6,591 bases of DNA from contig JASLRF010000375.1 in NCBI GenBank assembly GCA_030744095.1, forward strand, positions 1 to 6,591. The letters run 5' to 3'. Positions 1-5,881 of the stretch are shown here, in pieces. The position numbers and the translations under genes were made by a program. The stretch is from Pirellulaceae bacterium (lineage in GTDB: Bacteria; Planctomycetota; Planctomycetia; Pirellulales; Pirellulaceae). Positions within the stretch are counted from its first letter, which is position 1; each line of letters starts with the position of its first letter. The notes under the pieces are model-generated. The model did no database searches, was not told the DNA's origin, and saw only the letters and a list, made by a program, of their open reading frames with translations.

Positions 1-3000
1 CAATCAAGATAGTCGTTGTCATTCGTTCGAATCGGGTAATTCAGCCGCTGATACCAACCCGCCTGCTCGTGGGTCCATGGCCCTCGCGATTCCAACAACG
101 CCATTTGCTCCGGCAGGTAAACGCACATCACAACCTTCTGCATTGCCGGTTCGCTCTGCAGATCTGCTTGGGCGGGAAAAATGGGAAAACTCAAATCACC
201 TTGATCTCCGTCCACGGTATATCGCAATTCGACCAATACGGACGTGTCGGGTCCATGGCCTGACATCGGAATGAAATTCTGATCCTGATCACCCTCCTCT
301 AATCCCCTGGCGGCTCCGTTGATTCGCAACGGATCAGGATCGAATGCCGCGTGGTCAGGCAGCTTGACGGCCAACCGCTGCACGGCGCTCCGCAACCGAT
401 ATAACGCTTGCACGGAAATCTTATCACTGCGCGTCACGACAACTCGCAGGACCGCGCGTTCGATGCTCGTTCGCTTGACGTCCTGCAGTTCGTAACGCGT
501 GGCACTGACCGACAGTGACCAATCATCTTGAAATTCAAAGGCCCGCGCTGCTTCGATCTTCGGCACGCCCGGCATTAAATCAAGCTGAGGATCGATCGGT
601 CGCAATTTGGTCATATCCTCTGTGGGGAGAACTTCAAGCGTTTCCGCTTTGGCCACCACGATCTGACCCCAGGCCCGATTCACGTCGACGGGTCGCAATA
701 CGGGAATGGCAAACTGCGTGCTGTTATTAACGGTCAACTCTTCGACGTTCTCTTGCCACGTCAGCAAGAACTGTGTGCTGCCCAGAAATTCACCTTCGCC
801 AGTGAAACTCCAAGCCGTATAGCCGTCGGCCACGTCATCGGGCTGGGGCGTGATGGTCGCATCGCGAATTGCCTGTGTCTTATTAGTGATCTTGTCAACC
901 AAGATGGACGGTATGTCGATCCGCAAGTCCTTGACGCCACTGTAAAGAATGTCGTAGAAGAAATGCGCTGAATAATGCACGACGCCGGATTCGATGCTCA
1001 CGGTAAGAAACTGACGAGCCGTTACATGGGGCTGCCGCCGTTGGACATCGAGCGCCAGTTGAAGGTCTTCGTTTGCGTGCGCCAGCCCCAGCACTTCACG
1101 CAATGCCGGCAAGCGACCACCTCGAACAAAGGCACCGTCTTGTCGCGCTTCCCCGAAGGAGACCGTCCGCAGACCCTGCAGCCCATTGGGATTCACCCGG
1201 AGGCTCTCCGGTGCATAGACAATAACACCTCCCTTCAGCTGTTCCACGGCCGTTGCCACACGCGGAATCGGGAGAGGAATAGTGGATAATTCGCCAGTTG
1301 GTGTCAGAAGGTTCGCATCGTCCAGGCTGCGTTCAAGTGTGACGAAGACACCCACCTTGCCGATCGCTTTTGCGGACAGATTGACCGTCAGACGTGAGTT
1401 ATTCTCGCCCTCCAGCTGATGGCTGTCGACCACGACGGGTGCTGCCCCAGTTCCTTTGTCACCACGCACCTGACGCACGGTGTATCCCGGCGGCACATCA
1501 AATTCCAACTCAAAAACGCCCGCACGCTCGGTCGTGAATACTGCCAACAGATCCACGGTCAACAGTTGCGGTTCCAAGAAGAATTCCACGTACTGGACGG
1601 CTCGAATTCGCGGCTCGACCTTTTCCACGTGTAGGATCAGCTCGAAAGGCAACATCGAATAACGGTAGGCAGCCAGCCATTTCTGTCCCTGCAACGATTT
1701 GGGAAGTTCGGCCGCGTCCAGCTGCGAGAGACCTGTCCGACTGGCCGCTTCGCCCCGCAGCTCGTTCACGACGCGGGCCACCAAAATACCCTGTTGACGG
1801 GCGACATTCAGAGCCTTCACGGTCGGTACAGGCAGATCAAGCATCGCCGCTTCGGTCACGAATCGTTCCAGTTCGACCGTGATCTTCTGTTGCCCCCGTG
1901 CCGGCTGAAACAGCTCGATCGTAATCGTCTGGTTCTCTTTTGCTTCATCCGTCTTGACCTCCCATTTTCGCACGTTGGGATCGAAGACGCCCGTGACTTT
2001 GTACTCCGCCGGAACTTCAACCTGCAGCTGGGAGAGTTCCGCGCGGCTGATGTCGTAAGTTAGCCGGGTGCGCGTGCGAATCACCCCTTCGTCGATCGTC
2101 ACTTCCTGCTCGGCCTGCACTGTCGCCAGGGCCTCGAGCCCGGTTGCGCCCTCAGCCTTGGGAGTCCAATCGACACGGATGGTAGGCGCCGCGCCAACGA
2201 ACGCCTGAACCACGGTCTCCTCCACAGGCGCCTCGCCTTCGGCCGGCGGATCGCCGGGAGGCAGCTCCGTCGCCGCAATCAACGGTTGCACATTGACTTT
2301 GACTCCCCGCTGCGGAATGCGAATCTGCCAACGATTGATCGAGGCTTGTGGTGCTTGAAACGTCACGCTGTTCTGCCCCGGAGACTTGGCGTACGCCTTG
2401 GCATAGTCCAACAAAAGTTCGATCTGCGCGGGCTCCCTCTGGTCGTGGTGGATCAGCAGCCGATAACCTTGCTTGGTATCAAATGTGACGTGGGCCGGTG
2501 CGTCAGCGATCGTGGCCGAACGCAAGGCGGCGTCGCTTAAACGGAGCGGAATCTGATGCCAGCCTTGGCTGAGCAATTCGATCTTGAGTGTAGCGGACAC
2601 CGAAACGACATCCTTTTCGACGGTCGCCTCATTGCGAATTTCGGCAATCAACGCTCCGACAGGCGGTTTCGCTTCGGGCGTTTTGTCTTGTTGGGCCCGG
2701 GCCGTCCGCCAGAGTTCCTGGAATTTGTCATAGGGAAGGAAAACGCCACGCCCCTGCTGCTCGAACACCTCACGCAGCTTGTTGTAGGGAATGTAGATGC
2801 TCTGTTCCCGCAACGGTGTCGACGGAACGGCGGCAGCTGCGTCGTTGGCAACTGGGTCGTTGGCAACTGGGTCGTTGGCAGCTGGGTCGTTGGCAGCTGG
2901 CGGCTGTGACGCGGCAGGAGCCGCAGCCTCCTGGGCTCTTAACCCGTCCATCGCAACGAAGAGGAGACAGATCAGGACGGAGAGAGATTTTGTCAATCGC

Positions 3001-3002
3001 AT
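1..3002 (-). CDS. Large exported protein of unknown function, C-terminus beyond the window
   Basis: Reading leftward from the ATG at 3002, the frame stays open for 1000 codons and leaves the window without a stop. The start is supported by AAGGA seven bases upstream. Residues 1-23 form a typical Sec signal peptide: Arg2 and Lys5, a hydrophobic core at about 7-18, and a likely cut after L-R-A (23). A low-complexity Ala/Pro/Asn/Asp linker follows (24-60), including four PAAND/PVAND units at 35-54. Next comes a paired motif, IPYNKLREVF (71-80) and LPYDKFQELW (89-98), spaced 18 residues apart. The remaining ~900 residues alternate in the manner of beta strands, rich in Val, Glu, Leu and Gln, with no transmembrane segment and no enzyme motif I recognise. 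After the signal peptide I find only one cysteine (about residue 960). The protein is probably periplasmic or surface-associated. I recall similar paired-motif proteins as uncharacterised in planctomycetes; the function is unknown. Coding is certain from length and codon pattern. Confidence 0.93.
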   Translation of the reverse strand, partial: MRLTKSLSVLICLLFVAMDGLRAQEAAAPAASQPPAANDPAANDPVANDPVANDAAAAVPSTPLREQSIYIPYNKLREVFEQQGRGVFLPYDKFQELWRTARAQQDKTPEAKPPVGALIAEIRNEATVEKDVVSVSATLKIELLSQGWHQIPLRLSDAALRSATIADAPAHVTFDTKQGYRLLIHHDQREPAQIELLLDYAKAYAKSPGQNSVTFQAPQASINRWQIRIPQRGVKVNVQPLIAATELPPGDPPAEGEAPVEETVVQAFVGAAPTIRVDWTPKAEGATGLEALATVQAEQEVTIDEGVIRTRTRLTYDISRAELSQLQVEVPAEYKVTGVFDPNVRKWEVKTDEAKENQTITIELFQPARGQQKITVELERFVTEAAMLDLPVPTVKALNVARQQGILVARVVNELRGEAASRTGLSQLDAAELPKSLQGQKWLAAYRYSMLPFELILHVEKVEPRIRAVQYVEFFLEPQLLTVDLLAVFTTERAGVFELEFDVPPGYTVRQVRGDKGTGAAPVVVDSHQLEGENNSRLTVNLSAKAIGKVGVFVTLERSLDDANLLTPTGELSTIPLPIPRVATAVEQLKGGVIVYAPESLRVNPNGLQGLRTVSFGEARQDGAFVRGGRLPALREVLGLAHANEDLQLALDVQRRQPHVTARQFLTVSIESGVVHYSAHFFYDILYSGVKDLRIDIPSILVDKITNKTQAIRDATITPQPDDVADGYTAWSFTGEGEFLGSTQFLLTWQENVEELTVNNSTQFAIPVLRPVDVNRAWGQIVVAKAETLEVLPTEDMTKLRPIDPQLDLMPGVPKIEAARAFEFQDDWSLSVSATRYELQDVKRTSIERAVLRVVVTRSDKISVQALYRLRSAVQRLAVKLPDHAAFDPDPLRINGAARGLEEGDQDQNFIPMSGHGPDTSVLVELRYTVDGDQGDLSFPIFPAQADLQSEPAMQKVVMCVYLPEQMALLESRGPWTHEQAGWYQRLNYPIRTNDNDYLD
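2841..2900 (-). repeat. Four tandem 15-bp units inside the exported-protein gene
   Basis: Four contiguous 15-base units (plus-strand sense GTCGTTGGCA followed by ACTGG or GCTGG) lie at 2841-2855, 2856-2870, 2871-2885 and 2886-2900. The two left units carry A and the two right units carry G at unit position 11; otherwise they are identical. On the coding strand each unit encodes five residues, PAAND twice and then PVAND twice (residues 35-54 of the exported protein). Because the unit is a multiple of three, gain or loss of copies keeps the frame. The repeat sits in the linker just after the signal peptide, where length variation should be tolerated. Confidence 0.95.
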
Positions 3003-3009
3003 GCGTTGA

Positions 3010-3014
3010 TCCTT
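3010..3014 (-). promoter_or_regulatory. Ribosome binding site of the exported-protein gene
   Basis: The coding strand reads AAGGA, then seven bases, then ATG. This good Shine-Dalgarno match fixes the start at 3002, and the signal peptide that follows immediately agrees with it. Confidence 0.75.
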
Positions 3015-3171
3015 GTCGAGTGAATCGCGCCGAGTTCACATTCCCGACGGTGGCGGCAATGGTCACAGAGGCCAAAGGGATCGGAAGCCAGATCGTGGAA
3101 CCGCCCGCGCACATCACTAGCGCAGGTTATCATTCCTCTCTACGACGACCGAAATAGCCATTTTGTTTTAT

Positions 3172-3197
3172 AACGGTTCGCTAAACCGTAACGGTTT
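3172..3197. promoter_or_regulatory. Overlapping AACGGTT palindromes, possible operator
   Basis: AACGGTT occurs at 3172-3178 and again at 3190-3196, with the inverse AAACCGT between them at 3183-3189. This makes two overlapping palindromes: ACGGTT/AACCGT with a 5-base centre, and AAACCGT/ACGGTTT with a 1-base centre. The site lies in an A+T-rich pocket between two divergent genes, about 170 bases from the exported-protein start and 350 from the aldolase start. A dimeric repressor or activator site is plausible. A terminator is less likely, because neither strand has a clean T run after the longer hairpin. The pattern is seen; the function is inferred. Confidence 0.4.
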
Positions 3198-3423
3198 TGT
3201 AAAAAATAGGTTCGGCACCAACCAGATGCACCCCATTCTGGCGATCGAGCGCAGACAGCGGCACAGCCAGCGTCGGGAAAGTTTGAAGATATCGGATTTT
3301 CCGAATGGTAGGCGATTCTGACGCCCAGAATCGGCTGCCCACGACTTGACCCGTACAAATCCGCCTGACAAACTGCTCACTCCAACTCGCCCCCTGCCCC
3401 TCACGTAGGAGCCTAGCTTCGGG
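3181..3423 (-). pseudogene. Possible C-terminal remnant of an unidentified gene
   Basis: On the minus strand a frame ending in TAG at 3183-3181 has protein-like composition and codon choice over its last ~80 codons. It contains stretches such as WSEQFVRRICTGQVVGSRFW, then SESPTIRKIRYLQ, FPTLAVPLSALD and a C-terminus of EPIFYKTVTV. Third positions are mostly G or C, as in the intact genes here. Upstream of about 3423 the frame continues to 3495 but becomes Arg/Cys-rich and looks non-coding. There is no plausible start or ribosome site near the boundary. I read it as the tail of a truncated gene; the family is not recognised. The alternative is a chance frame in the aldolase leader. Confidence 0.3.
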
Positions 3424-3536
3424 ACATGTGCGCTCGGTGCGCGCATGTTTCGCGAGCGACCGACACCGACCGCAGGTTGGTCGGGAGCGTACCAAATACA
3501 GGCACGTTCCCTATCTGGCTGCGGCCCTGCCGCATT

Positions 3537-3541
3537 AGGAG
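3537..3541 (+). promoter_or_regulatory. Ribosome binding site of the aldolase
   Basis: AGGAG is followed by seven bases and then the ATG at 3549. This decides the start against the longer frame opening at 3426, and the protein from 3549 begins where aldolases of this family normally begin. Confidence 0.8.
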
Positions 3542-3548
3542 ACCAATC

Positions 3549-4328
3549 ATGCCACGATCGTTCAAACAGATGCTCGCGGAACGTCAACTTGTGCGAGTCT
3601 TCGCGCTGGGACGCGTGGTTCATCCCATCTTGATTGAGATGTTTGGTCTGGCAGGCGGGTATCATGGATTTTGGCTCGACAGCGAACACAGCAATTTGAC
3701 CATCGAACAGATGGTGACGGCAGGCCTGGCCGCACGGGCTAACGATTTTGATACCTTTGCCAGGATCCCACCGACGGGATATTGGCAGGTGACGCAGTGC
3801 CTGGAGGCGGGAATGGGAGGCGTGATGGCGGCCCAAATTCATTCAGCCGAGCACGCCGAAGAATTTGTGAAATGGACGAAGTTCTCACCACGAGGCACAC
3901 GCGGGATGAATGTCGGTGGCCGCGACGGCAATTATTCGCACAGACCGCCCGCCGAGTTCGTCGAACAGACTAACCGTGAACAGTTCGTCGCCATCCAGAT
4001 CGAGACCGTAGGTGCCCTCCAAGACGCGGACGCCATCGCCGCAATCGACGGGGTGGACCTGTTGTTCATCGGCCCCGCCGACCTTTCCTTGTGCCTGGGT
4101 GTGGTCGGCGAATTTCATCATGACAAACTATGGGAGGCAATCGAGCGCGTGGCCGCAGCGTGCCGCAATCACGGCAAGGCCTGGGGTGCCGTCACTCCCG
4201 ATCCCAAGTTTGCCGACCGTGCAATCGAAAACGGCTGCCTGATGCCGACCTTCGGGAACGACGTGTTGACGCTACGCCGCGGCATTGATGCTCTGAAAAA
4301 TGCGTTTGGCAGTCACTTTGATGTGTAG
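3549..4328 (+). CDS. HpcH/HpaI-family class II aldolase
   Basis: A complete 259-residue protein of the HpcH/HpaI aldolase family (4-hydroxy-2-oxo-heptanedioate or 2-keto-3-deoxy-rhamnonate aldolase type), at the usual length. Members are cytoplasmic TIM-barrel enzymes that reversibly split 2-keto-3-deoxy acids into pyruvate and an aldehyde, using a divalent metal. Expected active-site residues are present by motif: His47 in WLDSEH (general base), Arg72 in FARIPP (pyruvate binding), and metal ligands Glu152 in IQIET and Asp178 in IGPADLS. The SPRGTRGM segment (113-120) matches the family's conserved loop. Differences from the Escherichia coli-type enzymes include AAQIHSAEHAEEF where VPMV-type sequence is usual, so the substrate is uncertain. 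No catabolic partner gene is adjacent, and probable gene remnants lie on both sides. The family assignment is firm; the reaction is inferred. Confidence 0.93.
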   Translation: MPRSFKQMLAERQLVRVFALGRVVHPILIEMFGLAGGYHGFWLDSEHSNLTIEQMVTAGLAARANDFDTFARIPPTGYWQVTQCLEAGMGGVMAAQIHSAEHAEEFVKWTKFSPRGTRGMNVGGRDGNYSHRPPAEFVEQTNREQFVAIQIETVGALQDADAIAAIDGVDLLFIGPADLSLCLGVVGEFHHDKLWEAIERVAAACRNHGKAWGAVTPDPKFADRAIENGCLMPTFGNDVLTLRRGIDALKNAFGSHFDV

Positions 4329-4686
4329 TGTCCACGCGCATTTTTGCCACGCGTTCCTGCATCCGAGCGAGATTGCCGAGCAACGCACGGATGGGAAACT
4401 GCGGATTTCGGCCAAGCAAGTAGCGAATCCACTGGCCATGACGGACGGACGTCGTCGGTCGATTAGCTTCGGCTCGGGCGCCGGCCGAGCCAACCTCCAG
4501 TCGTTGCAAATCCGCGTCTTTCATTGACAAATACCAAATGTCCACGGCGCCGTAATCGTACTTGCCAGGACGAAAATGATACCAGCCCTGATCGCCGAAC
4601 ATCCGTGGATACTGCATTGGGTGTTGCCGTTGTAAACGCGCCGCATCCCGAATACCGCCGCTGACGCGCAAAATCCAAGACGGCCG
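4324..4686 (-). pseudogene. Remnant of an unidentified gene, truncated at the aldolase end
   Basis: Between the converging ends of the aldolase and thioesterase genes, the minus strand has about 120 codons of protein-like sequence. Recognisable stretches are PRMFGDQGWYHFRPGKYDYG and VDIWYLSMKDADLQRL (4605-4498), then WIRYLLGRNPQFPIRALL and LARMQERVAKMRVDTT (to 4324). Codon choice matches the intact genes. The frame technically opens at a TTG (4737) inside the thioesterase gene and runs on to 4192 inside the aldolase gene. The first and last parts look non-coding because they are shadows of those genes. No ribosome site or plausible start is seen. The pattern resembles an internal or C-terminal piece of a larger planctomycete protein, but this is from memory and I cannot name the family. 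The alternative is a small intact gene of about 100 codons starting at ATG 4617. Confidence 0.42.
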
Positions 4687-4687
4687 A

Positions 4688-5086
4688 TCAAGCCTGCATC
4701 TTCTTGAGAATGCGGCGTGCGAATCGTTCGACGTCAATCACGCTTCGCTGGTGCAACCCGCGTGCGATCAATTCGTGTTCATCATGTGCCTCGACCTGAA
4801 ACATCACCAACGGCCCGTCGGCGTTGATGACCTTGGCAACACAGACAACTTGTTGCCCCAATGAGGTTGGTGCCAGATGTTGAATGTCGACTTGCGAACC
4901 AACGCAATGTTCGTGTGATTCGAGAATCGGTGCCAGTGCGTTGACTGCCGCGTATTCCAGATTCCAGATCAGCGATGGCGTGCTCAACACCACCGGCATA
5001 CGGTCGTCGCAAAAATCGATCGTATGTTCAGTTGCGACGACGAAACGCATTTCGCCCCGATCGCCAACTTCTGGGCGGCGTTTCAT
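4688..5086 (-). CDS. FlK-like hot-dog thioesterase
   Basis: A 132-residue protein starting at the ATG at 5086. It resembles the thioesterase family related to fluoroacetyl-CoA thioesterase FlK, about 139 residues: a single hot-dog fold that acts as a dimer and hydrolyses small acyl-CoA thioesters. The FlK triad can be matched by spacing: Thr36 and Glu44 (eight apart, in STPSLIWNLEYAAVNAL) and His70 in VDIQHLAPTSLG, with a conserved Gly77 nearby. The C-terminal ARGLHQRSVIDVERF (108-122) matches the family's G.H.R..I pattern. An in-frame ATG at 5200 would add 38 residues, but that segment is Arg/Thr-rich, overlaps the ferredoxin terminator and is unlike the family. GAGGG four bases before 5086 is a usable if tight ribosome site. 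Members outside the fluoroacetate producer usually have unknown acyl-CoA substrates; the substrate here is unknown. Cytoplasmic. Confidence 0.88.
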   Translation of the reverse strand: MKRRPEVGDRGEMRFVVATEHTIDFCDDRMPVVLSTPSLIWNLEYAAVNALAPILESHEHCVGSQVDIQHLAPTSLGQQVVCVAKVINADGPLVMFQVEAHDEHELIARGLHQRSVIDVERFARRILKKMQA

Positions 5087-5137
5087 ACGGCCCTCGGCTT
5101 GCTGAAAACAAAGTGAATAACGGGTTTCGAAACGAAA

Positions 5138-5167
5138 ACGCCCACGACGAAGAACATTCGTGGGCGT
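5138..5167 (-). terminator. Rho-independent terminator after the ferredoxin gene
   Basis: ACGCCCACGA (5138-5147) and TCGTGGGCGT (5158-5167) form a perfect 10-bp stem with a 10-base loop. Read on the minus strand the stem is followed by TTTCGTTTCG, a T-rich tail. It lies 49 bases past the ferredoxin stop codon and 51 bases before the thioesterase start, so the two co-directional genes are probably separate transcripts or only partly coupled. Confidence 0.8.
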
Positions 5168-5215
5168 GCGTTCTTTGCTGTACACCGTTTCAGTGTGCAC
5201 CGGCGTGGCCGTGAA

Positions 5216-5494
5216 TTAGTCGTCTACGAGCGGTTCTTTCTTTTCGGTAATCACTGGCGTTTCCAGGGCGAGCTCCGCATTCAGCTCGGTGAACGCGGCC
5301 CACTCTTCAGGCAGGTTATCTTCGTGGAAAATCGCTTCCACGGGACATTCTGGCACGCAGGCTTCGCAATCAATGCACTCTTCTGGGTGAATGTAGAGCA
5401 TCTGCTCGCCTTCGTAGAAACACTCTACGGGGCAAACAACGACGCAATCCGTGTACTTGCACCCAAAGCAGGGCTGCGCAACAACGTGAGTCAT
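5216..5494 (-). CDS. fdxA: Seven-iron ferredoxin ([3Fe-4S][4Fe-4S])
   Basis: A 92-residue soluble electron carrier. Its nine cysteines match the Azotobacter ferredoxin I pattern with an offset of one: Cys9, Cys17 and Cys50 would hold the [3Fe-4S] cluster, and Cys21, Cys40, Cys43 and Cys46 the [4Fe-4S] cluster, leaving Cys12 and Cys25 as the non-ligand cysteines. The prolines after Cys21 (CPVEC) and Cys50 (CPVEAI) are in their usual places. The C-terminal extension, starting [16 protein letters not shown] (61-76), is typical of the seven-iron group. Start at ATG 5494 is chosen because the family begins MTHVV and AAGGAG lies ten bases upstream; a longer frame to 5596 would run through the promoter. 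Partner enzymes are not visible here. The gene has its own promoter and terminator, consistent with a single-gene transcript. Symbol by family analogy. Confidence 0.95.
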   Translation of the reverse strand: MTHVVAQPCFGCKYTDCVVVCPVECFYEGEQMLYIHPEECIDCEACVPECPVEAIFHEDNLPEEWAAFTELNAELALETPVITEKKEPLVDD

Positions 5495-5504
5495 GGGAGA
5501 GAAT

Positions 5505-5510
5505 CTCCTT
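5505..5510 (-). promoter_or_regulatory. Ribosome binding site of the ferredoxin gene
   Basis: AAGGAG on the minus strand, ten bases before the ATG at 5494. The spacing is slightly long but the match is perfect, and it excludes the upstream in-frame start at 5596. Confidence 0.75.
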
Positions 5511-5540
5511 CTGAAAACCAGGCGTGCAAAAGTTGTTTGA

Positions 5541-5568
5541 TTTATATCGGCCAAACTGGAACTGTCAA
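5541..5568 (-). promoter_or_regulatory. Sigma-70-like promoter of the ferredoxin gene
   Basis: On the minus strand a perfect -35 box TTGACA (5568-5563) is followed after 16 bases by TATAAA (5546-5541). Transcription would begin near 5534, giving a leader of about 40 bases before the ATG at 5494. This is the best promoter match in the window and suggests strong housekeeping expression. The sequence match is direct; the activity is inferred. Confidence 0.7.
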
Positions 5569-5584
5569 CGACGCAAAAGCGTCG
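5569..5584. promoter_or_regulatory. Palindrome touching the ferredoxin -35 box
   Basis: CGACGC, AAAA, GCGTCG is a perfect 6-bp inverted repeat with a 4-base centre. It abuts the -35 box directly on its upstream side, a position typical of an activator site. It could also be a small hairpin without a role. Confidence 0.35.
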
Positions 5585-5641
5585 ATTCTCCAGCACTTCG
5601 GTCGATCGATCAGGGAAGATGATGTCGCCCGATCGATTTCT

Positions 5642-5679
5642 GACTTGAAGTGTGACAAGTCGTTGCTAGTGAACGACTT
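5642..5679. repeat. Three-armed inverted repeat with two mutually exclusive hairpins
   Basis: GACTTG (5642-5647) can pair with CAAGTC (5656-5661), loop eight. AAGTCGTT (5657-5664) can instead pair with AACGACTT (5672-5679), loop seven. The middle arm is shared, so only one hairpin can form at a time, as in an attenuator. On the plus strand the second hairpin is followed by TTG, giving a short T run. It lies upstream of the likely sigma-factor promoter, so a double-stranded binding site is as likely as an RNA switch. Confidence 0.4.
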
Positions 5680-5764
5680 TTGTGGCGAAATGGCCAATGT
5701 TGGGGAATGCTACTGCTGTTGATCCATACTGTCAACCGGTCAGATCTCCGCTTCCGGATCAGCC

Positions 5765-5793
5765 TTGCTTCACTTGCCGAGCGTATCTAAAAT
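5765..5793 (+). promoter_or_regulatory. Candidate promoter of the sigma-factor gene
   Basis: TTGCTT (5765-5770), 17 bases, then TAAAAT (5788-5793). The -10 box matches the consensus at five of six positions and the -35 at three of six. The start of transcription would be near 5800, leaving an untranslated leader of about 80 bases before the GTG. It is a moderate match, and such matches occur by chance. Confidence 0.33.
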
Positions 5794-5881
5794 CAGTGGT
5801 GTCATGAGGTTTTGTCTATCGAGGTCGCCGTGGGCGGTCTGTGTCTTCATCACACGGCAGGCGTAATGTAGGTATCTGCCA

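Larger units (their letters stand above)
3003..3548. other. Spacer between the divergent exported-protein and aldolase genes
   Basis: These 546 bases separate two genes that face away from each other, so promoters for both should lie here. I found no convincing -35/-10 pair for either gene. Visible content: ribosome binding sites at each end, an A+T-rich island at about 3155-3215 with overlapping palindromes, and a minus-strand stretch (3181-3423) whose codons look like the end of a decayed gene. An aldolase start further upstream, at 3426, is open in frame. Its extra 41 residues (Arg, Cys and Pro rich) do not resemble the family, and the ribosome site points to 3549. Confidence 0.6.
5495..5881. 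other. Divergent control region between ferredoxin and sigma-factor genes
   Basis: These 387 bases lie between two genes pointing away from each other. On the left are the ferredoxin ribosome site, promoter and adjoining palindrome. In the middle is a three-armed inverted repeat (5642-5679). On the right is a weaker plus-strand promoter candidate (5765-5793) followed by a leader of about 80 bases, in which GCCGTG (5827-5832) and CACGGC (5853-5858) could pair. An open plus-strand frame crosses the left part but has no protein-like features, and I see no gene here. Confidence 0.6.

Noticed and set aside
2556..3157. Several overlapping reading frames of 70-117 codons on both strands around the tandem repeat
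   Set aside because: They are shadows of the exported-protein gene. The 15-bp repeat removes stops in all frames and makes them look repetitive.
3426..3548. A longer aldolase beginning at ATG 3426
   Set aside because: The added 41 residues are Arg, Cys and Pro rich and unlike the family, while AGGAG sits seven bases before ATG 3549.
3168..3842. A 224-codon minus-strand frame crossing the aldolase start
   Set aside because: It has no protein-like motifs, lies opposite the well-supported aldolase and uses another frame than the coding-like tail at 3181-3423.
4329..4362. Terminator for the aldolase in the ATTTTTG stretch after its stop
   Set aside because: The flanking ACGCG words are direct, not inverted, so no stem forms before the T run.
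5087..5200. N-terminal extension of the thioesterase to ATG 5200
   Set aside because: It would place the ferredoxin terminator inside the gene, and the residues do not match the family start (MKRRPEVGDRGEMRF).
5603..5638. Two copies of GATCGAT as a possible repeat or methylation cluster
   Set aside because: Short self-complementary GATC-rich words recur through the window, including in the sigma gene, and show no regular spacing.
5195..5722. A 175-codon plus-strand frame opposite the ferredoxin
   Set aside because: Its first half mirrors the ferredoxin gene and its second half runs through promoter and hairpin sequence; there is no recognisable domain.
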